Shown piece by piece: positions 12,401-25,400 of a stretch of DNA of 64,000 bases. The stretch's first letter is position 1, and each line of letters opens with the position of its first letter. Source of the DNA: Rhyzopertha dominica (taxonomy: Eukaryota; Arthropoda; Insecta; Coleoptera; Bostrichidae). The translations under genes and the position numbers were made by a program. The stretch is from assembly GCA_025024175.1 (NCBI GenBank), contig QCXZ01000047.1:1021028-1085027 (forward strand), in the 5' to 3' direction. Under the pieces are notes generated by a model that was given only the letters and a program-made list of their open reading frames with translations, was not told the origin of the DNA and did no database searches.

Positions 12401-14036
12401 ATAAGGCGACCGACTAATAACGTATTTGGTCAAACTAACGCAATAAGAGTTTATTCGTTCCACTTAATACGGCATACTATATGCGATTGCCGGACCCAGC
12501 TTCTTCATTGCAGCTTAAGGTATGCTAGGGCGAACGTCTTATATCATATTTGGTCAAACTAACACCAAAATAGTTTATATTTCCACTTAATACGGCATAC
12601 TAAATACGCTTGCTGGACCCAGCTTTGTCATTACAGCTTATCGTATACAAGGCGACCGTCTAATAACGTATATGGTCAAACTAAAAGAGTTTATTCTTTG
12701 AACTTGAACTTGCTGGACCCAGCTTCGTCATTACAGCTTATCGTATATAAGGCGACCGTCTAATAACGTATTTGGTCAAACTGACACCTAAAGAGTTTAT
12801 TCTTTCCATTAAATACGGCATGCTATATACGCTTGCTGGATCCAGCTTCGTCATTACAGCTTATCGTATATAAGGCGACTGTCTAATAACGTATTTGGTC
12901 AAACTAACACCAGAAGAGTTTATTCTTTTCACTTAATACGGCATGCTATATACGCTTGTTGGATCCAGCTTCGTCATCACAGCTTATCGTATATAAAGCG
13001 ACCGTCTAATAAAGTATTTGGTCAAACTAACACCAAATGAGTTTATTCTTTCGACTTGATACCGCATAGTATATACGCTTACCGGACCCAGCTTTGTCAT
13101 TACACATTGTGGTATATAAGGCAACCGTCTAATATCGTATTTGGCTAAACTAATTAGGCGACCGTCTAATAACGTATTTGGTCAAACTAACACCAAATGA
13201 GTTTATTCTTTCCACTTAATACCGCATAGTATATACGCTTGCTGGACCCAGCTTCGTCCTTACAACTTATCATATATAAGGCGACCGTCTAATAACGTAT
13301 TTGGTCAAACAAACACCAAAAGATTTTATTCTTTCCACTTAATACGGCATATTATATACTCTTGCTGGACCCAGCTTCGTCATTACAGCTTATTGTATAT
13401 AAGGCGACCGTTTAATATCGTATTTGGCTAAACTAATACCATAAGAGTTTATTATTTCCACTTAATACGCCATACTATATATGCTTGCTTGATCCAGGTT
13501 CGTCATTACAGCTTATCGTATATATGGTGACCGTCTAATAACGTATTTGGTCAAACTAACACCAAAAGAATGTATTCTTTCCACTTAATACGGCATACTA
13601 TATACGCTTGCTGGACCCAGCTTCGTCATTACAGCTTATCGTGTATAAGGCAACCGTCTAATAAGGTATTTGGTTAAACTAATACCATAAGAGTTTATTC
13701 TTTCCACTTAATACGGTATACTATATAAGCTTGCTGGACCCGGGTTCGTCATTACAGTTCATCCTATATAAGGCGACCGTCTAAGATGGTATTTGGTCAA
13801 ACTAACACCAAGGGAGTTTATGCTTTCCACTTAATACTGCATACTATATGCGCCTGCCGGACCCAGCTTCCTCATTACAGGTTATCGTATATAAGGCGAC
13901 CGTCTAATATCGTNTTTGGCTAAATTAATACTATAAGAGTTTATTCTTTCCACTTAATACGGCAATAGCCGTCATATAGCTAATCTCACGCACACTAGGC
14001 GTTACATGTGTGGACACCTTTCCGCTGCTTGTCGGT

Positions 14037-14600
14037 GGCAGAAGGTAACAGAACATGGATCAGTGTCGATCAAATGGCGCTCTACTAGTTCGGGTGTCAA
14101 AATGTCTTTCGACATATCAGATGGCTCCTTTTGCATAAAGACAACAAATGAAAAACAACCATTTTAACTGTTTTAAATCTGTTCTGTTACAGTACGGTAA
14201 GCAGAAAACCCTTTAAGGTATCCAATCGCTTGCGTTGCACGTAAAGGCTGGGTATGTGAAATCAGCTTTAGTAGTAGGGTGGCAATCGTTTTCTTCTTTT
14301 GAACATCGCTTTAGGTCGGTCCGTTAGAGATATTTGCTCCAGTTGGGTACAACACGATTACTAATTGCTCTAAGCAGTTCCTTTAAAGGGCTTCTTCAAG
14401 TTAGGCATCGAAGTTGTCCAGGTGGTACGTTACCGCCAAAGGTAGCACCAGCTGACTTTAAAGTAGGCAGGGTGCGCCGGATCCCTACGACATTATAGAA
14501 GGGGAGCTTCCGATTGTTTCTATCAGATAATAGCATCCAGATATAATCCTCAAAAAGCAATGTATGCCAAATGGCTAGATAAAAACATACATGCTATCCT
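14037..14600 (+). repeat. Dispersed repeat family R1, copy 1
   Basis: This sequence recurs at 29262-31165. Shared landmarks are AGAAGGTAACAGAACATGGA, TGCTCCAGTTG, GTTACCGCCA.AGGT.(G/A)CACCAGCTGACTTT and GGAGCTTC(C/T)GAT. This copy lacks the two insertions found in the other, so it acts as the empty-site reference for them. No coding capacity or terminal repeats are visible. Confidence 0.75.
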
Positions 14601-15460
14601 GCTGCCTACGTCACAAGTAGGTCTTAAACCGGGTGTTTTTAACCCAATGGTCACCGATAGAAGACCACAAATATTCCATAGTGCGACAAAGTGAACGGAA
14701 CTCGATTCGGTTCATGAACACATTCGATTCACATTCTAATGATGAGAGTGTACGAGGACCGCTGTATTTTCTTGTAGTTATATATAATACAAATATCCGT
14801 CAGACAGGTTTGGCGGATTGGCAAGGAATAACCACTCGCCCTTTCAGGTGCGTACATCAAGGGGAGGTGGGGTCCCGCGTGGCAGAGAAAACTCATATCA
14901 AGTGGTTTCTACCCTAGTGCGGCAAGTACTATGTAGTAATCCGCACTATTCAAGCGTTTTAAAGCGTATGTTGACTTTTTTCTGTAGAACGTATGCAATT
15001 TGTGGTTCTACATTGATTTCAGGAATTTAAAATAACTTTCGAAGCCAGAATATTGAATAATAAGTTATACGAACACATTACCATTAACGATGAAGTAGAT
15101 ATTACCATGGAATACAATTCACAACATGGATTAATTAACGACATGTATAATTATAAGACTGTTTGTACTATACAAATTTATTGGCTAAGTTCACCGAACA
15201 AGATCTTGTGTCATTTTTAATTTCAATATCTAAAACTTTTTATCGATATATTGTAGTGTATTTCGGATCGATAAGACAAACAAATACATTTATTATTACC
15301 ATATAGCAAGCAGTGGCGGCCCGTGACCCTCCACGTTGGAGGGGCTCTGTACTATTTTCCACACCTTGAAACATAACAATTTATGTCTTCAAAGTATTTA
15401 ATTTTAAACTTTTTACATCCATTATACAACACGCATTTAATTGAAATTTTAGACTTTTGT
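14601..15460. other. Non-coding, no gene recognised
   Basis: The overlapping frames at 14633-15030 have no domain signature. Near 15309 the sequence AGTGGCGGCCCGTGA resembles a transposon end, but I found no partner. Confidence 0.4.
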
Positions 15461-15464
15461 GGTT

Positions 15465-15965
15465 AGACCGCGTCTGATATAGGAATAAGGTCGACGTTTC
15501 GCCCGCACTTGTAAGGAATCAGGTTTATGGAATAAAGTGCAAACCTGACGCGAGAAACACGTCCGAACTGAACCAAATCCCAAGGAAGAAAGAGCACGTA
15601 AACAATAGATATCTTTCTACCTGGCGCTACGAGGGCGGTGGGGATGCTTGGACGGGATAGGTGGGAGATTGTAAAGGTGGAGATAGCCGTCGGGTGATTG
15701 GGTACCAAATTGTGGAGAGATGAAAACCGTCTTCGCGGTTAAGATTATTGAAATATTTGGAAATTTCTATGACTTCTCGGAATTTTCAGGTTGTGAAGAA
15801 AGGAGCTTCGGACGTGTTTCTCGCGTTAGGTTTGCACCATATTCCATACACCTTATTCCCGTCCTGACGATACCTCTTACAAATGCGGGCGAAATGTCTA
15901 TCGTATTCCTATATCAGACGCGGTCTCACCCCAAAAGACTAAGATTTCAATGCAACTTTGGCTGC
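15465..15965. mobile_element. Inverted pair of Penelope-like element termini
   Basis: The left half (15465-15600) matches the start of the PLE at 54540-54700: GTCGACGTTTCGCC, then GCACTTGTAAGG, then AACACGTCC and GAACTGAACCAAATCCCA. The right half (15805-15965) is the same sequence inverted, reading GGACGTGTTTCTCGCGTTAGG and CTTACAAATGCGGGCGAAATG. Between them is TTTCTATGACTTCTCGGAAT, a stretch I associate with PLE ends. So two PLE termini face each other with little or no coding DNA between. A hammerhead-like order is kept in the right half: CTGACGA at 15864-15870 and GAAA at 15891-15894. In the left half the core is partly deleted. Confidence 0.7.
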
Positions 15966-16856
15966 AAAAGCCTACGTTCATACAGGTGTTTAATATTTTT
16001 TATTATATTCTGGGATATTTTCTACACAAACTCTTGGTTTGTAGACATTTATCTCCTAATGTGACGCGTTAGTGACAAGGTAGTCGCTAAATTTTCATTC
16101 AGTTAATAACATTTAATGGAAATTTTTCTACATACTTATATAATTANTGATAATTCCAACTANTTATAAAAAAATTGTCGTTTAATGGCATGTTTTCATG
16201 CGGCTGACGTAAAAGTTATAAACGACATATAGCTTATTTTGTAGCAAATTATTACTGGAATTAATACATTTTCAATATTTTACATTTTTTTATTTATTTA
16301 TTATATTTTCATGCATCTGTAGCAAATGCAGTAAGTTGCAACGTTGTCCGGCACACCGTCTCTTGTACCAAACAATGCTGTAACCTATTACGTTTTCACA
16401 AATGTACTAATGCGGCACCACTTATTATGGACGTATAACAGAGAGTCCAAAATGATCCTTTGTAAACAAATACTAGTTCGAGTTAAATTGTGAGGTAATC
16501 ATGGCAATTAGACATAGTAACTGATTAAAACACTGGACGTAAAGGCTTGCGCCTATGTACGCTTGGTTGCCTAAGCTTGCAGAGAGGACAGCATTTAGCG
16601 TCACCGAGAAGGATGACATGCGCAGCCAGTAACAAGATTCGCGCTCCGATAGCCTTATCGTTAACCTAACCTAACAACGTAGCTAAGGAAAAGCTGTTAA
16701 AAACGCTCTACGTATACAGAAAATAAAAACGTTCAAAACGCAATCGTTTAAGTTATGTTATTATCGTGAAGAGAAAAGAATCGTACAGTTGGTTTAACTA
16801 AATTTTTTAGCAGGTAGATAATGAGAACGTGTAAAACTCCTAGAATTAGTTCATAA
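15966..16856. other. Non-coding, no gene recognised
   Basis: No coding sequence or repeat boundary could be supported. A short CTAACCTAAC stretch near 16670 resembles two telomere units but is too brief to interpret. Confidence 0.4.
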
Positions 16857-19404
16857 TAGTGCTGTAGCAAACCGTATGTATTCGTTACTGAGTAACGGGT
16901 AGCCGGTCAGAACCGAAGTATCGATTCGTTACTGCCTTTAAAATATCGTTACTCGTTACTCGCATCGACGGTAAATCGTGCTCGCATCTGGCATCTCACA
17001 ATCCGATCCCGACTAGGATGTTCGGGTCGAGAGTGGGGTCTTCGGACACCGTACTGCGCTACTGCCGCTGTGAGATGATCGAAATGCGATTACCGACTAC
17101 TTTCTCGTACGTCATGTTCGTAGTTCGTAATCGTATGCCTTGTTGTTAGGTGCAAGTTGGACGGTTGCAGTCGGCGCGGAATGGCGGGACAGACAGTGAT
17201 GAAGAAGCATTAATAATTATACTTAATATTATTAAAGTGAAGCAAAGAAGGTAAATCATCTCTTATTATACTTCCACATCGAAGGTAATTGAGGTGTTTT
17301 ATTGGGTTTGAAAGACGAAAAACATTCGTAGGTTAAATTACTTACTAAAAAATTAAAATGTCTAGAAAAGTACGTCCATGTGCCTAACTGTGAATGTTTC
17401 TTGGATAATTTTTGAATTTGTTGATTCATATTTAATTTTACACATTGTACAGTGTACTTACCATTTCTCAGATTTTTAATTGGCAAAAACCAAAATTCAT
17501 GTAAATTGGTGATCTTTATTAATATATATGTACATTCTACGGTGTGGAAGTACCTACTGAATTCATTGCAAGTAATATTTTACGTGGTAGGTATAATAGA
17601 AGTATTTTTTCGCTATTCTAGTACCTACATATATTACAGTATGGATAGAAAAAGAAGTAAACTCTGGACATTCTTCACGAAAGAATCAGAGGATAAAGCA
17701 AAATGTGATTTATGTAATTCATCGTATTCAGTAAGAGGAGGTTCAACAACAAATTTGAAAAAACATTTGTCAACAAAACACCGCCCCTCATATGATAGCT
17801 TATTCCCGACCGTAATAAGCCATCGCAGTTATCTGTACCCGATGATCCTAAAGAACCATCGGATTTGCATTTACCATCCACAAGTCACTCTAATACTAGT
17901 CAAGAAAATGCAGCTGTAAGATTTCAAGATGAAGTATCCAGTAAGACATCTAAAGATCCTTAAAAAAACACATAGGCAAACACACGTAACGACTTTTATG
18001 AGAAAACCTATGAATATGGCTCGAGAAAAGAAAATCAATAACTTGGTCTTAAAGCTTATTATTAAAGATCTCCAACCTTTTTCTGTAGTTGAAGATGCAG
18101 GTTTCATTGACTTAATCAACTATCGTGAACCAAACTACCAAATTCCTTCACGATATATACTTAGTAATACTTTGCTTGATGCTCAATATACCTTAGTTAG
18201 AGAACAACTGAAAGATGAACTAGGACGTGCTGCATACATATGTTTAACTACCGATGGATGGACTTCTCGCGCAACAACATCTTACCAAGCAGTGACGGCA
18301 CATTACATAATTCGAGAGGACACTTGGGAATTGCGTTCAGCACTCTTGGGATGTTTCGAGTGTCAAGAACGGCATACAGCGGACTATATAAAGCAGGAGT
18401 TGACCAAAATCACAACTGAATGGGAAATAAATAGTAAAATCGTTGCATGTGTAACAGATAATGCAGCGAACATGAAAGCAGCAATAAGACTAAATGGCTG
18501 GGAACATTTTGCATGCATCGCCCATACTTTCAATCTGATAGTCCGAGCTAGTTTGGATTTGGAAGTAATCCAAAATATTATTAAAAAGGCTAAATGCATC
18601 GCAGAACATTTTCGCAGAAGTCCTATTGCTTCAAAAAGGCTACTAGACATGCAGGAACAATTGAGACCTGGACAGACACACCTAAAACTTAAAATAGACG
18701 TCATCACTCGTTGGAATAGCACATTAGATATGTTAGAGAGAATTTCAAATCTACAAGAACCATTTACAGGCAACAATTGGATTACTGCATAACCCCGTCG
18801 AAAATTTATCAGAGAGCGAATGGCAGGTTATTCCAGAAATTGTCAAGGTTTTAAAACCATTCAAACAACTCACTGAAGAAATGTCTTCTGAAAAAGAGGT
18901 GACTATTTCAAAAGTTTTGGCATGCAATAGTAGCGTCCTAAGAATATTAGACAAATTACGTAATACATTACAACAAGAATTGTCGAAGCAGTTGCTTGAT
19001 AAACTGGTGACAGAATTTCCAGGTAGATTCAAGAATAGTACACGCCATCCTTTGTTGTCAAAAGCTTCTCTTTTGGACCCACGGTTCAAGAGGCAAGCAT
19101 TTTTAAACGACTCTGACTATGAACAAGCATAATATACTCTGAAGGCAGAGTTAGAAAGAATGCCAATAATATTAGAAAAAATCGGTCGAAGTAACTGGAG
19201 AACTTGACGTACCAACGCCCGACGAAGACTCTATTTGGTTAGATTTCGATATGCGAACAATATACAGAGGAAAAGCTCCTGTGCAGAAAAGAAAATCCGC
19301 TCAAGTGGTGGCACACACGGGAACTCGTGTATCCAGAGCTCTCTGCCTTAGCTAAAAAATATTTATGTGTAATGGCTACATCAGTACCATCAGAGAGAAT
19401 TATG
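16857..19404 (+). mobile_element. hAT-family DNA transposon, 3' truncated
   Basis: The putative left end TAGTGCTGTAGCAA at 16857 is followed by clustered CGTTACT/GAGTAACG motifs up to about 16960, typical of hAT subterminal binding sites. A BED-finger transposase follows (17641-19404). Immediately after the conserved SVPSERI block the sequence changes to mariner-like DNA, so the right terminal repeat is missing and the 8-bp target duplication (GTTCATAA would be the left copy) cannot be confirmed. Confidence 0.7.
17641..19404 (+). pseudogene. hAT transposase (BED finger + RNase H-like + hATC)
   Basis: The protein begins MDRKRSKLWTFFTKES with a BED zinc finger (CDLCNSS, then HLSTKH) in its first ~50 residues. 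A frameshift near 17810-17935 leads into a 287-codon frame (17929-18792) carrying CLTTDGWTSR and CVTDNAANMKAA, which supply the two aspartates of the hAT catalytic core, and ending at RWNSTLDMLERI. A further frameshift near 18775 leads to SEWQVIPEIVKVLKPF and LLDPRFKRQAF (frame 18881-19132). Stops then follow, before the hATC remnant YPELSALAKKYL and SVPSERI near 19330-19400. It resembles ZBED-type hAT transposases. At least three disabling changes and the lost C-terminus mean it is dead. Confidence 0.85.
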
Positions 19405-19589
19405 TTAACTGTTTGCAAATTTGTATTGCTTTACCTTCTTGAAATGTCATGGTGATTATTCTGTCTGATGTGATACCAACATTTTTGTGAAAACTTTTTT
19501 AAAAAAGCTTCAAAGGTCATGTAAGTGTCAATACTAATTTTTATTTATTAGAGGATAATTCTACAAAAAGGCAAAGTTACCTATGCTTT

Positions 19590-19920
19590 TTTAAGCAATG
19601 CTAACCCAAATTTTGCAAGCATTTTTTCTGATGAAGCCAATTTTTGCGTATGTGGGTTTGTGAGTTCCCGCTACTGGTCTAGTGAAGATCATCACTGGAT
19701 GATGGAACAGCATACACAATATCCTCAGAAGGTAATGTAACGGTAGATATCTCCAAGAACCTAATGCGTGATAATATTGCACCTAACATTATATATTTAT
19801 TTTCCGATGAAGATCGACGAGGTACACCAAATCGCAACGTCTGGTTTCAACAAGACGGAGCTACGCCATATTTGAGAGTTAATGTTATGCCAAGCTGCGG
19901 GAGGTCTTCAGTTTGAACAT
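19590..19920 (+). pseudogene. Mariner transposase fragment
   Basis: Frames read IFSDEANFCVCGFV (first catalytic Asp block), then HHWMMEQHTQYPQKV, and after internal loss VWFQQDGATP (second Asp block) near 19845. These are the SDE..F and QQDGA blocks of mariner transposases, and WMEQ(V)HTQ(H)PQKV is almost the same as in the minus-strand mariner at 45.0-45.9 kb. The third Asp region is not readable. The junction with the hAT remnant lies near 19405. Confidence 0.65.
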
Positions 19921-20634
19921 GTAATTTGGCATAGATATTTATTTAAGTGAGTAAGTATTACAAACAATAGAATTATCATCAAATGAATATAAAACAGTAT
20001 TGATAACAGGAGAATCTGCTTTGATAATGCTTTTATCGTTTATTTGAAAACACGACTTTTCAATAATATTTGTTAGCAGAGCAGGTGAATAAAGTACACT
20101 CATAAGGCAGTAAAGGACTTTGAAGTCTTGTTCTTACAGAACTGACATCGTAATGTTATATTCATTCAGATTCTGAAACATTCATGCTAAAAGTGAGATT
20201 AGTTTATTAAACTCATAAAGACTTGAAAAAATTTTTTATTAACAAAGCTGTGTTCGTGCAGATCTCCCAAGATTCTGGATTTTTATTGAACAAAAAAAAT
20301 AGCAGTAAATAGAACGGTTGGTATGACCGAGGTTGACGTACGTATTTTAGATTATATTAGCAAATCTAGATTTAATGGAGAATATTTGCTTCAGCAATAA
20401 TGGCAAGTTATTTTTCAATTGTAAAACATGACAAAGCATAATGTGCGCTAATGGAGTGATGAAAAGAATATTTTTCAGAAAGTCACAAGAAAGTTCCTCA
20501 GAAACTGCAGTAGTCACGCAAATGTAGGTACAATTTTCGTTAACAGCATGTTGAATTTCTACTATATATTTAGAAATGGTCAAAATGTGATTTATCCATT
20601 AACCACAGAACAAAACCAGCGTGACATTGAAGAA

Positions 20635-20760
20635 AATCAAATGTTGGACGAATGCTAATTGTTTTAGGTTTTATCAACACAATGGATCCCCTCCACATTA
20701 CGCCAGTAGTGTTCGAAAATGATTTAGTCATGGATTTCCTGTCCATTCAATTGATATGCA
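20635..20760 (+). pseudogene. Possible mariner fragment (second-Asp block)
   Basis: One frame reads FYQHNGSPPHYASSVRK, resembling the mariner FQQDGAPPHYASSVRK-type block, with the catalytic Asp replaced by Asn. The match is short and surrounded by stops, so the call is tentative. Confidence 0.4.
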
Positions 20761-22060
20761 TGGAATAAATAACTGATAACTGCCAAGATGGGGTCACTTT
20801 TATCGCAAAAATAGCTCACCTTAAAATGTTCCTAACTGAATTATGTACAACGGGGCGTATTCATTTTAACCGCCAGTACCTAATTATTATTTTTGAAAGT
20901 GAAGAGCGTTTTTTAATTCTTGTTACGAAACAATGTTCAATATTTAATGAATGCATATATATGTAATAAGATGCCGCAGCGTTTTAAAATTGTTACGCAT
21001 ATTTGTACACGAGGATGGCCGATCTTAAAAATCGCCTACTTGTAAAATCGATTGTAATTTTTTAGCGCGGGAAAGAAACATTTACTTGATATTGTTTGGC
21101 TATGTAATACAAAATACGCAAGCACCTTTTAATTCAACCCTATCATCTCTAAAAGGAGAAAAAAAGACGTTTTCAAAAATACTATCTTGCATTTTTTATT
21201 TTAATTCTAAACAACTATTCTAAATTAAGTTTGCTGCTAACAAAAGGAACAGAAGATTACTGTTCAATGCATTTTATGCAAGTAGGAAGGCGCTAGCTCT
21301 GCTATTTAAGCCTTATACGATCTATGTGAGGTATGCGCTAGTTTTACTATACATGTGAAGCTCGACAATTATAAATCAGTCTAATACTAGACTCGGAGAC
21401 TCCCAAGCAGAAGCCGACCCTCTAGCACTAATGTTAAGTTACAACAAACAATTTACAATATTTTCATTATTTACTTTGTTTATCTAATTATTGTTACTTG
21501 AAAGGACCTAGGTCGTATCACTCCTGCCTTTCTCCCGAGTTCTGTTTCAGGTTTTTACAGTGATCCCTAGCACTAGGAGCACAACCTCAGACCGAGGGTT
21601 GTGACAATACGCCAAAAGATAATTTTGGAAATCTAATCCTTCTATATTTTTAGGGATGCATTTAAAAAATGTGCTCTTTATCTTACACGATGTATCTGTA
21701 GTTGATGGAAGCGTCTCTTCATAACTATCGTGACACACCACTACAATACGAAAACTACCCCTAAAGAGCGCAAAGCTCGTTCTCCTAGCACTTTCAGTTA
21801 TGGCGTATTTTCTAAAAGTCAATTTTAATTTTAACAGTGTAATCGACTAAGCTCATTTCATATACCTCTAGTAATTTCGTGATCCATTATTTATAGGGTA
21901 TCCTTTCTATGAAACCTTTAAAATCCAATTTATAGTCATCTATTAATATTTATACTCACAAAAAGTACTTAATAAGTACATTGTAAGGTTCATATTGATA
22001 TGTTCCCTATTATTATTCATGGCGTAAAAATGCTGAATAGTTCATTCAAGAAAATATCTG
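20761..22060. other. Upstream region of the FAR gene, no gene recognised
   Basis: I see no coding exon on either strand. The frame at 21547-21822 (minus) lacks any recognisable motif. Regulatory elements controlling the FAR gene may lie here, but none can be named from sequence alone. Confidence 0.4.
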
Positions 22061-22065
22061 CGGAC

Positions 22066-22107
22066 TATATATACATAGGTTACAAAAGAACATGCTTGAC
22101 AGTCACT
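22066..22107 (+). promoter_or_regulatory. Putative core promoter of the FAR gene
   Basis: A TATATATA box at about 22066-22073 lies ~34 bp before an insect-type initiator, ACAGTCACT (22099-22107). This places a transcription start about 35 bp before the first ATG of the FAR reading frame. The spacing fits; the call is by position and motif only. Confidence 0.4.
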
Positions 22108-22135
22108 GGGGCTAGGGCAAAACTCACGCCACGAA

Positions 22136-22441
22136 ATGATATCGGAAAACTTGAAAAATCCTACAAACAAACATAGGGAAGAAAAGATGGAATTAACTGG
22201 AATTCCAGAATGCATCTTTGAACCTGAAGAGGAAATGTTTTACTCAAACGATGAGTCTAAAATTGTTCAATTTTACAAAAACAAATGTGTGCTGGTAACA
22301 GGGGCGACTGGATTTTTTGGCAAGTTGATAGTGGAGAAGTTGTTAAGGAGTTGTGCAGATATTGGTGCTATATTCATAGTGGTTAGAGACAAAAAAGGAA
22401 AAGATGTACAAACAAGGATCGACGAGCTATATGACGATGTG
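22136..22441 (+). CDS. FAR exon 1 (NAD(P)-binding motif)
   Basis: Codes for residues 1-102, including CVLVTGATGFFGKLIVEKLL, the TGxxGxxG dinucleotide-binding loop at the start of the Rossmann fold. It ends in phase 0 at ELYDDV before a GTGAGC donor at 22442. The polar first 20 residues could be partly untranslated if Met18 is used. Confidence 0.9.
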
Positions 22442-25400
22442 GTGAGCATATACAACAGTTTTATAACTTTTATATAAACAAGCGTAAAGAAAATAATTTC
22501 CTTAGAAATTAGTACACGGTTATGTTCTTCTTTCTCTGCGCTCAAAAAGGAATGGGCTTGGAGGAACGGATGTTGACACCTAGTTAAATACAAATTAGAT
22601 TAAGAGGGAACGGATACAGTAGATTCCGCCACAGTAAACAAAAACAGTTTCTATGCAGCGTTGCATTTAAAGGATTTGCTGCTGTAAAGCTTATACAAAC
22701 TGACTACGCTCGAGTTCAATGGTAATGCGACATCGCATCGCTTTAGTCAGTATATAATAAATCTCTTACGAGTGGTGCGTTCCCATTTTCTGCTAGATAT
22801 CTTCTTTCCATACAAAATTTACTTGCTCTAGCGACCTACGGAAATACAGCGACATACCAATATTTTTTACCATTCCTAACCTTTGAGACTCTTGTTACCC
22901 ATACAACTTTTTCTGCGCTTACCAATTTGTATCTATTTACTACGTCATTTAAGAGTTCGAACGTAGAAACAGTGTTGTATGTATATGTACAAATTTTAGT
23001 AAAGGGCGCAATTAACATAGAGCGCCTCTTATTATCGGCGTGACTTTGGTTTTATGTTTTAATTCGCACCCAATTGTCAAAATGAGATTAGTTGTTTTGG
23101 AAACAGTTATTGATTGCTATTAGGGGGTATCACATGGGTTATATTTACGTCACTTTAAGTCCTGCTTTTCTTTGATGCCATTAGTCATGTATTCTCTGAT
23201 CGCAAGTTTTTGTTAATGATTAGGACTTTCGGTGCCATTAANTCTAACAATGATAAAACCGTTTTGTAACATAGCTTTGATAGGTTTGCATCTTGGTGTA
23301 TTTGCGACTAGGTTGTAAACACCTAAAGTGTAAAACTGTCAAATTAGCATAAAAACAGGTTATCTTTCTTATCACTTCTTATGCCTTGTTCAATTTTCTA
23401 CTAGACTCTGTTACTAGTTGCACAGATTTAAGCATTGACCTTTCTTAGCATACTCATATTGATAATACTCGTATCATAAATAAAGGGAATAAAAGGGTCG
23501 GTTTCCCGGTTTCCAGGTCTGAGAACTATTTGGATATTCTATACTGCTTATTACATTCGATCACATCTTGAGTATGCAAGCATATTTTGGGGTCCTACCT
23601 ATATATCTGTTCTTGATAAAATTTAACAACTTCAGAAAATGTCTATAATATATTATCGTTTTAAATTTGACACTATATACACTAGAATATATTATGTTCT
23701 ATCTAGGCAACGACGGTATTTTGTATTATTCATGTTCCTTTTTTAGTTAAAGCACTGCGTAGCATAATTGATTATTCTAATTTGCTAAGCATGTATTGTT
23801 CTTTTTTTAGGATAAGATTTCAGAATATTAATTATTAAAACGCGGTATAACTAATCTAGCTCGCAAATGTGATTTGGGCGTTTGAAGAATGACGTGTGAG
23901 CATGACTGGGTATGTTGATTCTTTTTTTTTACTACATGGTTTTATTCTATTACGTTCTGCGCCNCCAAGGCCTAAACGCAGACACGGTAAATTTTGGTTG
24001 CCTAATAACGAGCTCGTGAAGATTTGGTGAAGTATACGGTGTAGTTCNAATATATNTGTTTGGATTTTAAGTTGTAGATAGCTTATTACCATAAACTCAA
24101 ATTTTAAGTAGGTGCGAATTCTTCATTACAGAAAAAGGTGCAAACGAATTTTTAATTTAAAAATTTTGGAACTTTGAACCACTTTTATCTTTTCAGAAAT
24201 GATGCACAAAGTAGCTTAAAATTAAAATTTTATATAAACCTGTCATTGTTTTCGGAATCAGATGGCATGGGCCGGCTGCACAAAAATGTCTATAATTTGA
24301 ACCGGGCTTAACTCACGGTCGTTGCCTAGTTACTCCATGAATCTGGTGTTCTGACTGGTATAGCTANAGCAACGACTGCGGGTTAAACTCGGATCAAATT
24401 TGAACCACGTTTGACAACCATAGTTATCCGTTTAATATCCATACCGCTGCCAGGAATGCAATGTTTTCTGTTGTGAAAGCTAAACAGGAGCTACTTGTGT
24501 ACAGTAATCCATTAGTGAGTACGAGTAGATAGCCAGTCAAAACGGCCATTTTGTCTTACTAGGTTTAAGGCTGAGGACCCATCATAGAGTGCCAAGCTGC
24601 TATGCTAAAGCGTAAACTCAATTTCCTATTAGCCGCTGTGCTGTAAGCAAACGCAAAGATAGAGACAAACAAAAGTGTGTAATGTATAAATCTGTTGTAA
24701 TAATAAGTATTAGTTCAACATCTAAATTAATATTGGATGGAATTACTTGTTGATATACAACTTATCAAAACCTTGTTTACAAAAAACTAAAATAGCATTC
24801 AATTTCTGCGATAGAAAACAACTCTTATTTATATTCTTTATTTATTACGCGTCAATATATTTAAGTTTCCATAAAGTAATTAATGCCTTTTTTTTAGGTT
24901 TTTAGCGTACTAACAAGGCAAAACCCAAAATTTAAACAGAAAATATTTGGTGTCAAAGGTGATATTCGCTTGCCTTTTTTAGGAATCAGTCCAAATCAGC
25001 GGAAGATGCTATTAGAAAAGGTAAAGGGCTCTCTTCTAATACTAATGACATAACTGTTCTTTCAGTGCTCTTTTACTCCACAAGATACTAAAATCGTAGA
25101 CTGGTTTTTGCAGTAAAAACGTTTCTTTCTACCTCGAAAACCAACACAATAAATTATTGTTTTCCAGGCTGGTTGAAACCGTCATTGGTAACGTGCTAGC
25201 GTGATTTCCGTTGAGTAACTTGCTCCCTTGATGTTTGACCGTCGCGTCGCCTGTATATAATTGAATTCGAATTAACTTACTTAATTTTCAACAGTGGAAA
25301 TTTTCAAGTGTATGTACTAATAATAACTCACTGTTTATAAAAAAACTGGATCGATTCAGATTGGGAAGCACTAAGAAATTTTAGTTGTTGATGATGAAGG

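Larger units (their letters stand above)
8640..13970. repeat. Satellite A: tandem array, ~120-bp unit, about 40 copies
   Basis: Units of about 119-124 bp follow one another head to tail. Landmarks in each unit are CTTTCCACTTAATACGGCAT, then GCTTGCTGGACCCAGCTTCG, then TAAGGCGACCGTCTAATAAC, then TTTGGTCAAACTAACACC. Copies diverge by scattered substitutions and small deletions; a shortened unit lies near 12690 and a partial duplication near 13150. The left edge is degraded, and the right edge stops mid-unit at about 13965. The array is interrupted at 8958-9499 by an inserted element. Open frames inside it, such as the one at 12101-12310, follow the repeat period and are not genes. Confidence 0.95.

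Noticed and set aside
8640..13970. CRISPR-like regular repeat spacing
   Set aside because: The whole 120-bp unit is repeated without unique spacers, and this is eukaryotic DNA.
15305..15330. AGTGGCGGCCCGTGA as a transposon terminus
   Set aside because: No inverted partner or target duplication was found within reach.
18384..18776. 130-codon minus-strand frame
   Set aside because: It is antisense to the hAT transposase core, which is clearly the coding strand.
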